Below, one piece after another: positions 18,840-28,744 of a stretch of DNA of 64,000 nt. The DNA comes from Aureimonas glaciei (GTDB taxonomy: Bacteria > Pseudomonadota > Alphaproteobacteria > Rhizobiales > Rhizobiaceae). The stretch spans positions 1 to 64,000 of the forward strand of contig NZ_BMJJ01000012.1 of assembly GCF_014643375.1 (NCBI RefSeq), read 5' to 3'. How positions within the stretch are numbered: the first letter of the stretch is position 1; each line of letters opens with the position of its first letter. Made by a program: the position numbers and the translations under genes. The notes beneath the pieces are model-generated. The model was not told the origin of the DNA, searched no databases, and saw only the letters and a list, made by a program, of their open reading frames with translations.

Positions 18840-19140
18840 CCAGGGTGCAGGAGTACGCCTCGGCGACGGCACTGCTGGCGAAGGATATGTTCTCCCGCCG
18901 CAGCCGCTTCATCTCCGTCGCCCTGTCCTAGACGCCGTCTCGAGGCGGGCTCTCCATCAAGGCATTGCGCGGCTTGTCGATCCAGTGCCGCGGTGTGGAA
19001 AGCCCAACTTCGAAGTCCTCCGCGAGGTCACGCTGCACCCGGCCGCTCGTCTCGGCCATCTTCGACGATTGGAAGGCAAGTGACTCAAAGCACCGGACCG
19101 CCGGTCCAGACAGGATCTCGGCCGATCTCACCCCGGACAC
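18840..19140 (-). pseudogene. Degenerate IS3-family transposase OrfA
   Basis: The minus-strand translation from 19140 contains RDLAEDFEVGLSTPRHWIDK and ALMESPPRDG, which match the helix-turn-helix and linker of IS3-family OrfA proteins, and the next frame continues with RLRREN, the start of the usual leucine-zipper segment. Stops and frame changes make it non-functional. It marks an old insertion at the edge of the decayed 17.3-19.1 kb zone. Confidence 0.5.
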
Positions 19141-19341
19141 GATCCGCTCGATTCAGGTGACTAGAACACCCTATGAGCCACACCATACGTCGCAACCTGC
19201 GTACCATCATCGGATATTCGTACACCTTCGGGGCAATACATCTTTCGGAGCTTTGTATCGACGGCGATAATATTATAATCGATAGCAGTCGGCCTAACCG
19301 ACGGTCACAACAAAACACGCTTAGGCGTAGAGGAGCATTCA

Positions 19342-19620
19342 ATGACTTATTCATGGGGACATGACGAGGTTGACTTCAGCGGCGAGTACAACTTCTCCTC
19401 TGATATCGATATCTCGTTCGACAGCGACGTCAATATCACTTCGGACGTCGATGTCGACTACTCCTTCGATGTCTGCGTCGACGTGGAAGGCAACTCCGCG
19501 GTGTTCAATCTCGATGTTCAGTCCTACGGCGACGACGGGGCCGTCGAATTGAACCTCGTTGTGTTCACGAACGAAGACTATGCCAGCATCACGGCATCGG
19601 GCTTCTCGGTCACCGGGTAA
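19342..19620 (+). CDS. Small acidic beta-rich protein sharing a C-terminal module with two RTX-cluster proteins
   Basis: A 92-residue, very acidic protein with a GAGGAG ribosome binding site just upstream. Residues 10-45 alternate Asp/Ser with Ile/Val/Phe (DIDISFDSDVNITSDVDVD), the pattern of an extended beta structure. Residues 49-87 contain GNSAVF, a YGDDG turn and VVFTNEDYASITA. The same spacing and residues recur at the C-terminus of the 28745-29458 protein and in the middle of the 29672-31168 protein. No signal peptide is visible, as expected if it leaves through the type I exporter encoded 3.5 kb downstream; that export is inference. A strong intrinsic terminator follows 67 bases after the stop. 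It matches no family I know. Confidence 0.7.
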   Translation: MTYSWGHDEVDFSGEYNFSSDIDISFDSDVNITSDVDVDYSFDVCVDVEGNSAVFNLDVQSYGDDGAVELNLVVFTNEDYASITASGFSVTG

Positions 19621-19686
19621 GCATCGGCACTCAGCCGACGGGGCGTCCCTCAGCCGCATCGGTTGTCCCCTCGCCAATGCTCGCAG

Positions 19687-19718
19687 CGAAGCCCCGCTTC
19701 TGCGGGGCTTCGTTCGTT
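19687..19718 (+). terminator. Intrinsic terminator after the small acidic protein gene
   Basis: Arms 19687-19697 and 19702-19712 form a perfect 11-base GC-rich stem around a TTCT loop, followed by TTCGTT. This separates the 92-residue gene from the RTX gene. Confidence 0.8.
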
Positions 19719-19887
19719 ATGTGATCAGGCGCCTGACCATCCACCCCGTTTGACTGAGACGCGTGACCGGAAGGTCTACAACTAAAGCTGTTGCACCCAA
19801 CGCGTCTTAGCCTTTCGAGAACCGCTATGAAAATCTGACTATCGGCACGAAATAACGGCTCCAAAAATTCACCGTAGGATGAGTATT

Positions 19888-22800
19888 ATGGCAAAGCTGG
19901 CCCGGATTGTATCCACGAGCAAGAAAACCTCATCGAATGAGGCACTAGAAATCGCGGAAATTACGTCGGTCGTGCCGCCCCCCGCGACGGCCAGGAGCGT
20001 TTTGGCACAGCCCACGCTCGTGGCTAGCCTTCTGGCGGTTCCCAGCTACCAGCTGGTCCAGCTGACGGGCGCTGCGAATTCCTACCAGCTGACGGCTCAG
20101 GGCAGCTACCGGATCGAGGCCCTCGGCGGCAACGACATCGTCACTGTCCTTGTCGGCACGAGCGGCAACGACCAGCTCATTGGCGGTGACGGCAATGATC
20201 AGCTCCGGGCGGCTCAGACCGACGACTTCCTCGACGGCGGCACCGGCACCGACACGCTCGATGGCGGTGACGGCAACGACATCCTGCGCGGTGGCAGCGG
20301 CGGCGACACGCTGATCGGCGGCGGCGGCATCGACACCGCCGACTATGCCACCTCCGGCGCGGCGGTGACCGTCATGCTGGCGTCAGATCCCGCAAGGACG
20401 GCGCGCGGCTCGGGCGGCGACGCCGCCGGCGATACGATCGGCGGCATCGAGAACGTCATCGGCTCGGCCTTCAACGATCTCCTCGGCGGCAATAAGCTGG
20501 ATAACCAGCTCGTCGGCAATGCCGGCAACGATACGCTGCGCGGCCTCGACGGCAACGACGTCTTGATCGGCGACGCCATGCTCGACGTCGACCAGAACGG
20601 CGTGCCCGACGACGAGGACAATGACGGTGTTCCCGACGGCACCGATACCGCGACGACGGGCGGCGCGGACCTCCTCGATGGCGGCTTCGGAAACGACAGG
20701 CTTTTTGGCGGTGGTGGCAACGATACGCTGCTGGGCGGGTTCGGCAACGACATCCTGCATGGCGGCCACGGCAACGACCTGCTGTCGGCCGGCGACGGCG
20801 ACGATCTCCTTCACGGCGGCGAGGGCGACGACGAGCTGATCGGCAGCCTTGGCAACGACATCCTCAACGGCGGCGGCGGCAACGACACACTCAACGGCTC
20901 GATCGGCGACGACACGCTGAACGGCGGCGAGGGCGACGACGACCTGAATTCCGGCGACGGCGCCGACATCCTCAACGGCGATGACGGCAACGATTCTCTG
21001 CTCGCCAGCGGCGGCAGCGACGTTCTGTCGGGCGGTACCGGCAACGACGTCTTGGACGGCGGCGACGGCGACGACATCCTGAACGGCGACGACGGCGACG
21101 ACCGGCTGATCGGCGGGCTCGGCGCCGACCAACTGAACGGCGGCGCCGGCATCGACACCGCCGACTATTCCACCTCGGGCTCGGCGGTCGGCATCGACCT
21201 TTTGAACGGGATCGCGGTCGGCGGCGCGGCGGGCGATGTTTTGACAGGCATCGAGAACCTCATCGGAAGCGGGCTGGCCGACCAGCTGATCGGCGACGGC
21301 GGCAACAACACTCTGACCGGCGGGGCCGGCGCCGACCTGCTCGTCGGCCAGAGCGGCTTCGACACGGCCGACTATTCCGGCTCCGCCACGGCCGTCACCA
21401 TCCAGCTGAACTCGACGGTGGCCGATCCCGTCGCCGTTGGCACCGGACTTGGCGGCGACGCCGAGGGCGACCAGCTCCAGCTCATCGAGCGCGTCATCGG
21501 CTCGGCCTTCGCGGACATGCTGATCGGCGGCGGCCTGGCCGACACCTTCGTCGGCGGCGTCGGCGCGGACCAGCTGACGGGCGGCGACGGCGTCGACACG
21601 GCCGAGTATTCGACCTCTTCCGCCGCCGTGACCGTCTCCCTCGATGCGGCCGCGACCACGGTCGGTAGCGGCGGCGATGCCGCCGGCGATCAGCTGACGG
21701 GGATCGAGAATCTCATTGGCTCGGCTTTTGCCGACAGCCTGGTCGGCAGCACCGAGGCCAACCGCCTCGACGGCGGCGCGGGCGACGATTTCCTGAGGGG
21801 CGGTGCCGGGGCGGATCGCCTGCTCGGAAGTTCGGGGACGGACACGGCCGACTATTCGACGTCGGGCGCCGGGGTGATCGTCTCGCTGTTTGCCAGCGAC
21901 GATCCCACCATCGTCACCACCGGCTCGGGCGGCGATGCGCAGGGCGACCAGCTCAGCCAGATCGAGAATCTCGTCGGCTCCAATTTCGTCGACCAGTTGA
22001 TCGGCGGCGCCGGCGTCAACCGGCTCGAGGCCGGCGGCGGCAACGATCTGCTGCGCGGCGATCAGGGTGCCGACTTCCTGATAGGCGGCGACGGGGTCGA
22101 TACGGCCAGCTACTCCAACTCGGACGCGGCGGTCTCCATCGCCCTCATCGACGGCGTCACCGTCACCGGCACCGGCGGCCATGCCCAGGGCGACCAGCTC
22201 AGCACCATCGAGAACCTCATCGGCTCGGCCTTCGGCGACCTCTTGATCGGCAGCGCCAGTGCCAACACGTTGCAGGGCGGCGGCGGCGACGACCTGTTGC
22301 GCGGCGGCGGCGGCGCCGACGTGCTCGTCGGCGGCGATGGCTTCGACACCGCGGACTATTCGACTTCCGCCGCCGCCATCGCCATCCAGCTGACGGCCAA
22401 TCCCGCCAGCGCCGCGGTCGGCACGGGCGGCGACGCCCAGGGCGACCAGCTGAACACCATCGAGGCGTTGATCGGCTCGGCCTTCAACGACCAGATGCGC
22501 GGCAGCACGGTGGCCAACAAGCTGGTGAGCGGCGCCGGCAACGACCTTCTGCAGGGCGGCAGTGGCGCCGATCTCATCGTCGCTAACGGCACCGGCACAA
22601 AGTCGCTCTACGGTGAGGGCTTTGCCGATGGCGGCACGGCGGGGCAGGACACGTTCCGCATCCTCGGCGGCACCAACAACATCATCTTCGACTATCAGAC
22701 CGGCGAGGACCTGCAGCTGAACAGCCTGACCTCGGTGGCCCTCAGCCAGATCACGGTCAACGGCACGGCGGTCCTGGCCGGTCGCTTCATCGGTGCCACC

Positions 22801-22911
22801 CATTCGACCTTCGTCATCCTCGGCACCCCCACGAACGTGCCGGCGGCACAGGCGGCGCTGGCGACGCTCGTCAACAACGATCTGTTCGTGGATCCCGGCC
22901 TCATCGCCTGA
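19888..22911 (+). CDS. Large RTX (haemolysin-type calcium-binding repeat) secreted protein
   Basis: About 1007 residues. The ATG at 19888 is preferred because AGGA lies eight bases upstream; ATG 19879 overlaps that site. After about 90 residues the protein is almost wholly GGxGxDxLx nonapeptide repeats, which bind Ca2+ and fold into parallel beta-rolls outside the cell. A second-order repeat is visible: seven copies of a roughly 70-100-residue module, each beginning G-x-DTADYSTS and followed by a [20 protein letters not shown] stretch. Residues near 236-251 ([19 protein letters not shown]) resemble a thrombospondin type 3 calcium-binding repeat. No Sec signal is present; the last 110 residues lack repeats and probably hold the type I secretion signal. 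The cognate ABC and HlyD genes follow. No enzymatic domain is visible, so a structural or adhesive role is likely. Confidence 0.88.
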   Translation: MAKLARIVSTSKKTSSNEALEIAEITSVVPPPATARSVLAQPTLVASLLAVPSYQLVQLTGAANSYQLTAQGSYRIEALGGNDIVTVLVGTSGNDQLIGGDGNDQLRAAQTDDFLDGGTGTDTLDGGDGNDILRGGSGGDTLIGGGGIDTADYATSGAAVTVMLASDPARTARGSGGDAAGDTIGGIENVIGSAFNDLLGGNKLDNQLVGNAGNDTLRGLDGNDVLIGDAMLDVDQNGVPDDEDNDGVPDGTDTATTGGADLLDGGFGNDRLFGGGGNDTLLGGFGNDILHGGHGNDLLSAGDGDDLLHGGEGDDELIGSLGNDILNGGGGNDTLNGSIGDDTLNGGEGDDDLNSGDGADILNGDDGNDSLLASGGSDVLSGGTGNDVLDGGDGDDILNGDDGDDRLIGGLGADQLNGGAGIDTADYSTSGSAVGIDLLNGIAVGGAAGDVLTGIENLIGSGLADQLIGDGGNNTLTGGAGADLLVGQSGFDTADYSGSATAVTIQLNSTVADPVAVGTGLGGDAEGDQLQLIERVIGSAFADMLIGGGLADTFVGGVGADQLTGGDGVDTAEYSTSSAAVTVSLDAAATTVGSGGDAAGDQLTGIENLIGSAFADSLVGSTEANRLDGGAGDDFLRGGAGADRLLGSSGTDTADYSTSGAGVIVSLFASDDPTIVTTGSGGDAQGDQLSQIENLVGSNFVDQLIGGAGVNRLEAGGGNDLLRGDQGADFLIGGDGVDTASYSNSDAAVSIALIDGVTVTGTGGHAQGDQLSTIENLIGSAFGDLLIGSASANTLQGGGGDDLLRGGGGADVLVGGDGFDTADYSTSAAAIAIQLTANPASAAVGTGGDAQGDQLNTIEALIGSAFNDQMRGSTVANKLVSGAGNDLLQGGSGADLIVANGTGTKSLYGEGFADGGTAGQDTFRILGGTNNIIFDYQTGEDLQLNSLTSVALSQITVNGTAVLAGRFIGATHSTFVILGTPTNVPAAQAALATLVNNDLFVDPGLIA
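20100..22600 (+). repeat. Tandem nonapeptide-coding and larger modular repeats within the RTX gene
   Basis: The DNA contains many imperfect 27-base units coding for GGxGxDxLx and seven copies of a larger unit beginning with the codons for DTADYSTS (near 20331, 21150, 21357, 21594, 21837, 22095 and 22344). Such repeats are prone to recombination and to collapse in short-read assemblies. Confidence 0.8.
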
Positions 22912-23147
22912 CTGGGCGAGGCGGCCGGCGACAGGGAAAGCGGAGACCCCGCCGGTGGCGGGCAGGGTATGACGAATTCTTGCGGGACGCGATCCGGGCC
23001 GCGGCACCCCTCCGGCGAGGCCCCGCGGTGCCAAAACGCCCCGCACCTGCTTTGAGCCCGTGCGGGCGGGGAATCGGCGGGATGACAGGTATTGGGCCCG
23101 CAGGGACGCCGGGTCGGCTGGGGCAGATGGTGCAGGGGGAATCCAGC

Positions 23148-24965
23148 ATGAGCGTGACAGCTGCGGCTTCGAGAGCATCGCGGGGGCGCCGAGCCAGGAC
23201 TGATCTCGAGGAGGCGATGGGGCAATGCCGCTCGCTGTTCGGTGGCATCGCCTTTTTCAGCTTCGCGATCAACCTCCTTATGCTCGCCTCGCCGATCTAC
23301 ATGCTGCAGGTCTATGACAGGGTGCTGGTGACCGGACGGGTGGAGACGCTGCTGCTGCTGACCGGCATGACCGTCGCCGCTATGCTGCTGATGGGTGCCC
23401 TCGACGCGCTCCGTTCGGTCGTCATGGTGCGAATGGGATGCTGGCTGAACAGCCGGCTCGGCCCAGTCCTGCTGTCCAACAGCGTCAGCACCAGGCTCGC
23501 CGGTGATGGCTCCGGCGCCCAGCCCCTTCGGGATCTGGCGACGCTGCAGGGTTTCATCTCATCGCAGGGCCTCACCGTCTTCTTTGACGCGCCGTGGACG
23601 CCCCTGTTCCTGGCGCTGATCTGGTTCCTGCACCCGGTGCTCGGCATGTTCGCGGTGGGCTCAGCGATCGTGCTGCTGATTCTCAGCGTCGCCAACGAGC
23701 TGATGACGCGCACCGCCAGCGAGAACGCCAGTACCGCTCAGATCCGTGCCAACCAACAGGCCGAGGCGACGATCCGCAACGCCGAGGTGGTGCGTGCCAT
23801 GGGCATGATGCCGCGGCTGGCCGAGCGCTGGATGACCACCAATGAGGCCGCGCTTGCGGCGATCCGCCGGTCGTCCGAGATCGGGGCCTTCGTCACCGGC
23901 CTCTCCAAGTTCATCCGCATCTTCGTCCAGTCCGCCACGCTCGGCCTCGGTGCCTATCTCGTTTTGCGCGGCGAGGTGTCGGGCGGCGCGATGATCGCCT
24001 CGTCCATCTTGCTCGGCCGGGCCTTGGCGCCGGTCGAGGCGGCAATGTCGACCTGGCGCAATTTCGGCACCGCCCGCATCGCCTTCTACCGCCTGAAAGC
24101 GCGCATGCAGGCAGTCCCCCCGGAAACGCGGCGCACGCGCCTGCCCGACCCCTACGGCGTTCTGGAAATGCGTCAGGTCGGCTTCACACCGCCGGGGAGC
24201 CGCAGCAGTGTCCTGCAAGGTATCACCCTGCGGCTGGTGCCCGGCGAGGCGGTGGCGGCCATCGGCCCCTCGGCCAGCGGCAAGAGCACGCTGTGCAAGC
24301 TCCTGACCGGTATCCTCAGCCCGTCGCAGGGCGAGGTGCGGCTGGATGGCTCCGAACTGCAGCACTGGGACGCCGACCAGCTCGGCAGCCATATCGGCTA
24401 CCTCCCTCAGGACGTTGAGCTGTTTTCTGGCAGTGTGCGCGAGAATATCGCGCGGATGAAGGACGCCGATGACGAAGCGATCGTGGCCGCCGCCAAGCTC
24501 GCCCACGCGCATGAAATGATCCAGAAGCTGCCGCAGGGCTACGAGACGCAGATCGGCGATTCTGGCACGAGGCTCTCCGGCGGCCAGCGTCAGCGCATCG
24601 GGCTCGCCCGCGCCGTCTTCGGCGATCCCCGGGTGATCATTCTGGACGAGCCGAACGCCAATCTCGACCAGGTCGGTGAGGCGGCGCTCGCCGCGGCCGT
24701 GGCCGAGCTGAAGAGCCAGCGGCGGACGATCATCATCGTCGGCCATCGCCCCTCGACCTTGGCCCAGGCCGACAAGGTGCTGCTGCTGCGCGACGGCCGG
24801 ATCGAGATGTTTGGTCCGCGGGAGGAGGTGCTGAAGCGGCTGCGCGACGCCGCGACCGAGGTGGCCAAGGCGGCGGCCATGCCGAATGTCGCAGACGGTC
24901 CGCAACTTGGCAAAGCTCCCCCAACGGTCGAGTCGGCCAACGACGAGCGTGGCGCCGCGATCTAG
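23148..24965 (+). CDS. Type I secretion system ABC transporter (PrtD/HlyB family permease-ATPase)
   Basis: About 605 residues, starting at ATG 23148 with GGGGGA about seven bases upstream. The N-terminal half has the six membrane helices of a type I exporter, beginning LFGGIAFFSFAINLLMLASP and followed by YMLQVYDRVL, a sequence typical of the PrtD subgroup that lacks a C39-like domain. The ATPase half has Walker A (GPSASGKSTL), the LSGGQRQR signature, Walker B (VIILDEP) and a switch histidine (VGHRPS). It should drive export of the RTX proteins encoded nearby. An in-frame extension to 22980 is Pro/Gly-rich and rejected. The HlyD partner follows 41 bases later. Confidence 0.92.
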   Translation: MSVTAAASRASRGRRARTDLEEAMGQCRSLFGGIAFFSFAINLLMLASPIYMLQVYDRVLVTGRVETLLLLTGMTVAAMLLMGALDALRSVVMVRMGCWLNSRLGPVLLSNSVSTRLAGDGSGAQPLRDLATLQGFISSQGLTVFFDAPWTPLFLALIWFLHPVLGMFAVGSAIVLLILSVANELMTRTASENASTAQIRANQQAEATIRNAEVVRAMGMMPRLAERWMTTNEAALAAIRRSSEIGAFVTGLSKFIRIFVQSATLGLGAYLVLRGEVSGGAMIASSILLGRALAPVEAAMSTWRNFGTARIAFYRLKARMQAVPPETRRTRLPDPYGVLEMRQVGFTPPGSRSSVLQGITLRLVPGEAVAAIGPSASGKSTLCKLLTGILSPSQGEVRLDGSELQHWDADQLGSHIGYLPQDVELFSGSVRENIARMKDADDEAIVAAAKLAHAHEMIQKLPQGYETQIGDSGTRLSGGQRQRIGLARAVFGDPRVIILDEPNANLDQVGEAALAAAVAELKSQRRTIIIVGHRPSTLAQADKVLLLRDGRIEMFGPREEVLKRLRDAATEVAKAAAMPNVADGPQLGKAPPTVESANDERGAAI

Positions 24966-25006
24966 CGTGACGGCGAAAGCAGGCCATCCGGCCTGTTGAA
25001 AAGAGC

Positions 25007-26431
25007 ATGCGACTACAAAGGGCGAAAGCCTGCATCGTATGGGAGGAGAGGGCATTGGCCCCGACATCGAGAGAAATACTTCCCTTTGAACCGCATTCGA
25101 CCGCGCGTGGTACGGTCTATGCTCTGGCCGCCACCGTGCCGCTGCGCCGCACCGTGGCGCCGACGATGCGTCTGGGCCACGGGCTGATCGTCGTCTTCCT
25201 GGTCGGCTTCTTCGGCTGGGCAGTCCTGGCACCGCTCACCGCGGGCGCCATCGCGCCCGGCATTGTCAGTCCGGACGGCAACCGGCGGACGGTGCAGCAC
25301 CTGGAAGGCGGCATCATCGCCGAGATCAAGGTCAAGGACGGTGACCGCGTGCGCAAGGGTGACCCTCTGGTCGTGCTGCAAAGCATCCAGGCCGCCTCCA
25401 GCAACCGCGCCTCGCTCGACCAGCACCGCACGCTGCAGGCGACGCTCGCCCGGCTCGAGGCACAGCAGCGCGACGCGCCGAATATCACTTTCCCCCGAGA
25501 CCTTGTTGAGGACGTTGATCAGCTCGCCGTCGCCCCCATCATGGAGGGGCAGCGCTCAATCTTCGAACGGGAAAGAGCCTCGCACGAGGTCCAGCGTCAG
25601 GTCCTGGCCGACCGCATCGCCCAGCTCGACGAGCAGGTCCTGGCGTCGCAGTCACGGGTGGCAAGCGCTGAAAGCCAGATCGAATCGGTGGCCGAGGAAC
25701 TGGTCGGAAAGGAAAAGCTCCTGAAGAAGGGGTTTGTCTCAAAGCCAGACGTGTTGCGGCTGCGGCGCGCCCGCGCCGAACTGGAGGGGGGGCGCGGTGA
25801 ATATCTGGGCGACATTGCCGAGGCTCGTCAGAAAATCGGCGAGCTGCAGACTCAGATCGCCTCACTCGACGCGGACCGGCAGAACAAACTCGCCTCCGAC
25901 CTCGACCTCGCCCGTGGCAATCTTGCTCTGGCAGTGGAACGGCTGAACACCAGCCAGGACATTCTCGATCGGACCGTGGTGATGGCGCCGATCAGCGGAA
26001 CTGTCGTCGACAGCAAGTTCTCCTCGCCGGGCGGCGTGGTGCAACGTGGCGAGCCGATCCTCGACATCGTTCCCTCGGAGGAGAAACTTCTCATCGACGC
26101 CCGGATTTCGCCGCTCGATGTCGACGTCGTCACCATCGGCATGCCGGCGACCGTCCACCTGAACGCCTTTTCCGCCCGCGGCCTGCCTCGGATATCGGGC
26201 GCCGTGCGATCGATCTCGGCCGACAGGATCGTCGATCCGGTGACGGCGCAGCCCTACTATCTGGCCAAGGTCGAGGTCTCCCCAGAAGAGCTTGCCGGGA
26301 TCGACAAGAAGCTCACTTTGGTCGCGGGCATGCCGGCGGAAGTTCTGTTCGTCACCGGTCACCGCACTATGGCGCGGTATCTCCTCGAGCCGTTCGAGGA
26401 CGCGTTCCGGCGGGGTCTACGCGAGGACTGA
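25007..26431 (+). CDS. Type I secretion periplasmic adaptor (HlyD/PrtE family membrane fusion protein)
   Basis: A 474-residue adaptor. Residues 60-80 form the single inner-membrane helix (LIVVFLVGFFGWAVLAPL), followed by the lipoyl half-motif (RRTVQHLEGGIIAEI and VKDGDRVRKGDPLVVL), a long coiled-coil region (about 120-310), the second lipoyl half (VMAPISGTVVD) and a beta-barrel domain ending with GYRTM-like GHRTMARYLLEPF. This links the ABC exporter to an outer-membrane TolC-type channel. No TolC homologue is in the window, so the channel must be encoded elsewhere. The N-terminal 45 residues are extra compared with many homologues; a later start is possible but none has a better ribosome binding site. 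Confidence 0.9.
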   Translation: MRLQRAKACIVWEERALAPTSREILPFEPHSTARGTVYALAATVPLRRTVAPTMRLGHGLIVVFLVGFFGWAVLAPLTAGAIAPGIVSPDGNRRTVQHLEGGIIAEIKVKDGDRVRKGDPLVVLQSIQAASSNRASLDQHRTLQATLARLEAQQRDAPNITFPRDLVEDVDQLAVAPIMEGQRSIFERERASHEVQRQVLADRIAQLDEQVLASQSRVASAESQIESVAEELVGKEKLLKKGFVSKPDVLRLRRARAELEGGRGEYLGDIAEARQKIGELQTQIASLDADRQNKLASDLDLARGNLALAVERLNTSQDILDRTVVMAPISGTVVDSKFSSPGGVVQRGEPILDIVPSEEKLLIDARISPLDVDVVTIGMPATVHLNAFSARGLPRISGAVRSISADRIVDPVTAQPYYLAKVEVSPEELAGIDKKLTLVAGMPAEVLFVTGHRTMARYLLEPFEDAFRRGLRED

Positions 26432-26509
26432 GCCCCCCACGGAGCCTGACGGGTCGAGCCAGTCGGGCACGGGGGCGAGAGCGGCGCACGCATGCCCGAA
26501 GATCCGCCT

Positions 26510-26974
26510 TCAGCCCGATGCAGGCTTTTCCACCGCGGGCGGTGTCGGAAAATAGTGGCCGCCTTCCAGGATAAAGGTCAGCGCATCCAGAGCCAAGTGC
26601 GGTTCGATTGATCCGGGAATATAGCCCATGACGCCCGCTTCCAGCGCCGCCACGATCTCCTCCTGGCTTGAATGGTCGGTCAGAATCACGATAGGCGTCT
26701 GCGGCATGGCCTGGCGGAGTTCCCGGATCAGGCGCAGCCGCTCGGCCGAGGTCAGATAGTTGGCGCTGAACGGCAGCACGATCATCCGAGCCACTTCGAG
26801 AGCGTCGATCTTTTCTGGTTCGACCGTCTGTAAGTTGAGCCCGTGCTGAACGCACCAGGGAAGCAAGAAGGCCGCAATCTGCGCGCGCCGCAGTTGCATT
26901 CCATCGACAATGATCACATGCGTCTGAATGTTTGTTTTCACCATCGCCTTTCGCATAGGCCTTGGGCCTATCAT
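26510..26974 (-). CDS. Stand-alone degenerate receiver-domain protein (NarL-type, no DNA-binding domain)
   Basis: A 154-residue protein that fits a response-regulator receiver fold but lacks the phosphorylation site. The acidic pair after strand 1 is reduced to one Asp (IIVDGMQLRR), the phospho-acceptor position after strand 3 reads IVLPFS instead of an Asp motif, and the conserved Lys after strand 5 is replaced (GYIPGS). The Thr switch residue is kept (VILTDHS). It ends GGHYFP, the point where a NarL-type linker to a helix-turn-helix would begin, but only 12 residues follow. Its best relative in the window is the N-terminal half of the regulator at 31812. It converges on the hlyD-like gene. 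Several start codons are possible (26974, 26956, 26944). Confidence 0.7.
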   Translation of the reverse strand: MIGPRPMRKAMVKTNIQTHVIIVDGMQLRRAQIAAFLLPWCVQHGLNLQTVEPEKIDALEVARMIVLPFSANYLTSAERLRLIRELRQAMPQTPIVILTDHSSQEEIVAALEAGVMGYIPGSIEPHLALDALTFILEGGHYFPTPPAVEKPASG

Positions 26975-27386
26975 CCCTCTTGTCCCAGCCGGTCCGCATT
27001 CCCGCCGCGGAAGACGTCGAAACCATCTGACTCCGTCTGCAGCAAAGAGAGTTTAGGGAAAGAAGTGAATACATGTCATTATGCAATTCATGATTACAAC
27101 TATAAATCATAAAAAACATGGTTTCGCGGAGCGCCAAGCGACCGGAGTCAGAAATTCGGCGTATTTATTAAATACCGGATTGAATCTAGATTACGCGAGT
27201 GAGCAGCGAATAGAAGTTGCTTGGAAAGCGCGAATGGGCGGGCGAGAACGCCGCCAACACGGCGCGACCGAGGCGATCTCGCTTGGGGGCTATCGGGGGC
27301 GGGTCGCCGCAGGTTCGGCCATGGGCCAAGGCGATTCTTACGGTTGCGATCGCCGGCCTATGCGGGACGGAAGCGGGCGGCGTGGG
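26975..27386. other. AT-rich stretch without a supported gene
   Basis: The first 250 bases are clearly AT-richer than their surroundings and probably contain the promoter of the receiver-like gene. Open frames in the second half are GC-driven and have no family resemblance. Confidence 0.35.
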
Positions 27387-27656
27387 TCAGCCCGCCGACG
27401 CCCAGCCGTGACCTTGATCGCGCGGTGCCGGCCTCGTGCGCTCGGCCATCAGCACCTTGATATGCGCCCTGGCCAGTTCGAATAAGGCGGAAGCCACGTC
27501 GTCCTCAGTCCAGCCGGCGTTCACCGCCCGTTGAACGAGGATGCAGAAGTCGGGCGCCAGGTCGGCCTGGCAGTCCAGGCAGCGCTCGCTGTAGTCCTCG
27601 TCCGTAATCGGCCCGATAACCCCTGATCCGTCGGCCTGCGCGGTGCCATCCGCCAT
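27387..27656 (-). CDS. Small hypothetical protein with a CLDCQ motif
   Basis: An 89-residue protein starting at ATG 27656, chosen because GGAGG sits at 27665-27669, eight bases upstream; the longer frame to 28100 lacks such a site. The core (residues 20-70) is helical with RCLDCQADLAPDF and a following amphipathic helix ending SALFELARAHIKVLM. The two Cys could bind a metal, but there is no second pair. The C-terminus is basic and probably disordered. I do not recognise a family. It lies alone between a receiver-like gene and a membrane protein gene. Confidence 0.6.
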   Translation of the reverse strand: MADGTAQADGSGVIGPITDEDYSERCLDCQADLAPDFCILVQRAVNAGWTEDDVASALFELARAHIKVLMAERTRPAPRDQGHGWASAG

Positions 27657-28185
27657 AGTCCTACCTCCAGCAGCCCGCTTTAGCTTCGCTACCTTCTTGA
27701 AAAAGATTTCGTCGGAGGATGCAGGGAGAGCGGGGCTGAAATGTGATTCGCGTTCTGCCCAATGGAGGTAGTCACTTCGGGCGCAGTGCTTTGGACCGGC
27801 TACGTCCCCAGGCGAGTGCGATCTGGGCCTGCCTCTCTCCTCAGGCGTATTGAACGAGATTGTCCGGCGGCAGCGTGATGTCGGCGCGGCCAGCCGGTCC
27901 TGGCGCCCGGCGGCCTCTCCCGCCACGGGCGCGGGCATGTGGGCTGCGATCGGTCTCGTCGGGGTTAGCGGAGATGATCGCAGCGCCATGGCGGGGGCGA
28001 AGCCTTCAGTCGCTTCCCGGCCCGGCGACGTTCGCCACCGTGGCGTACGGGTGCGCCATAAGGCGTACGCCGCATGCGCCGGGTTTTGCTCAAATTGCAT
28101 TTGCCATTACCCAGGTTAGCAAATATTATTAAGTAATAATATTACAATCACGACTAAGTTCAAAATCGAGACCCGGAGATGTAAA
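27657..28185. other. Spacer upstream of the small membrane protein gene
   Basis: The last 100 bases are very AT-rich (with AATATTATTAAGTAATAATA near 28122) and include a short inverted repeat of the TATTATTA type, which may form part of the promoter of the gene at 28186. The rest holds no supported gene. Confidence 0.35.
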
Positions 28186-28599
28186 ATGGATATATTTAGA
28201 GCTATCGATTTAAATTGGCATGAATTGAGTAATAACCCTCAGCTCCAGCATTTATTGAGCGTAGTTCAGGAAGATTCTGCCGTAGCATCGACATTGATTG
28301 TGCTGACACTGTTTTCTCTCATCGTCAGATATTGGATCGTTGCGATCGCGGCCGGAGCCATATTGGCGGTTTTTGCGATTTCGCCGAGGTCGGAAGAGAC
28401 GGGGATCTATGTCATGCTGGTCGTCTCGATGGCGGCGCTGACGCTGGCGACGTGGCAGCAGCGAAGCATGGTCCGGGCGCTTGCCTCGGTCGAGAACCAA
28501 GTGTCCGGATTGCACACCGAAGTCGACCGCTTCCTTGATGCAATGGAAAAGCGGACGCGGGTGCTCGATTCAACGCAGATCGAGATTGCCAGGGTCTGA
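28186..28599 (+). CDS. Small inner-membrane protein with C-terminal coiled coil
   Basis: A 137-residue protein with GGAG seven bases before its ATG. Two adjacent hydrophobic stretches (about residues 38-65 and 72-90) form a membrane hairpin or pair of helices. Residues 93-135 form a charged amphipathic helix (SVENQVSGLHTEVDRFLDAM) that should make a coiled coil in the cytoplasm or periplasm. I do not recognise a family. It lies inside the type I secretion island but is transcribed opposite to the next RTX-cluster genes. Confidence 0.65.
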   Translation: MDIFRAIDLNWHELSNNPQLQHLLSVVQEDSAVASTLIVLTLFSLIVRYWIVAIAAGAILAVFAISPRSEETGIYVMLVVSMAALTLATWQQRSMVRALASVENQVSGLHTEVDRFLDAMEKRTRVLDSTQIEIARV

Positions 28600-28744
28600 G
28601 CGACGGGCAAGAGAACGCCTGGAGTTCTTGGCGCGGCAGGCTTTATGCCCCCGGGCTCCGCAAAGGCCGTCAACGGCCAGCCCAGCTGACGGTAAACTGG
28701 CTGCCTCTGCCAGCCCGGTGCCAGGCGCACTAACGGTTTTCGTC

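Noticed and set aside
20100-22600. Possible CRISPR array because of regular repeats
   Set aside because: Repeats are imperfect, in frame and encode RTX nonapeptides; there are no unique spacers or cas genes.
20383-23178. A 931-codon open frame on the minus strand
   Set aside because: It is the complement of the RTX repeats. Its apparent repeats (VAVAAVQ-like) mirror the coding repeats of the real gene.
23661-25232. A 523-codon frame on the minus strand
   Set aside because: Antisense to the ABC transporter, which has complete Walker and signature motifs.
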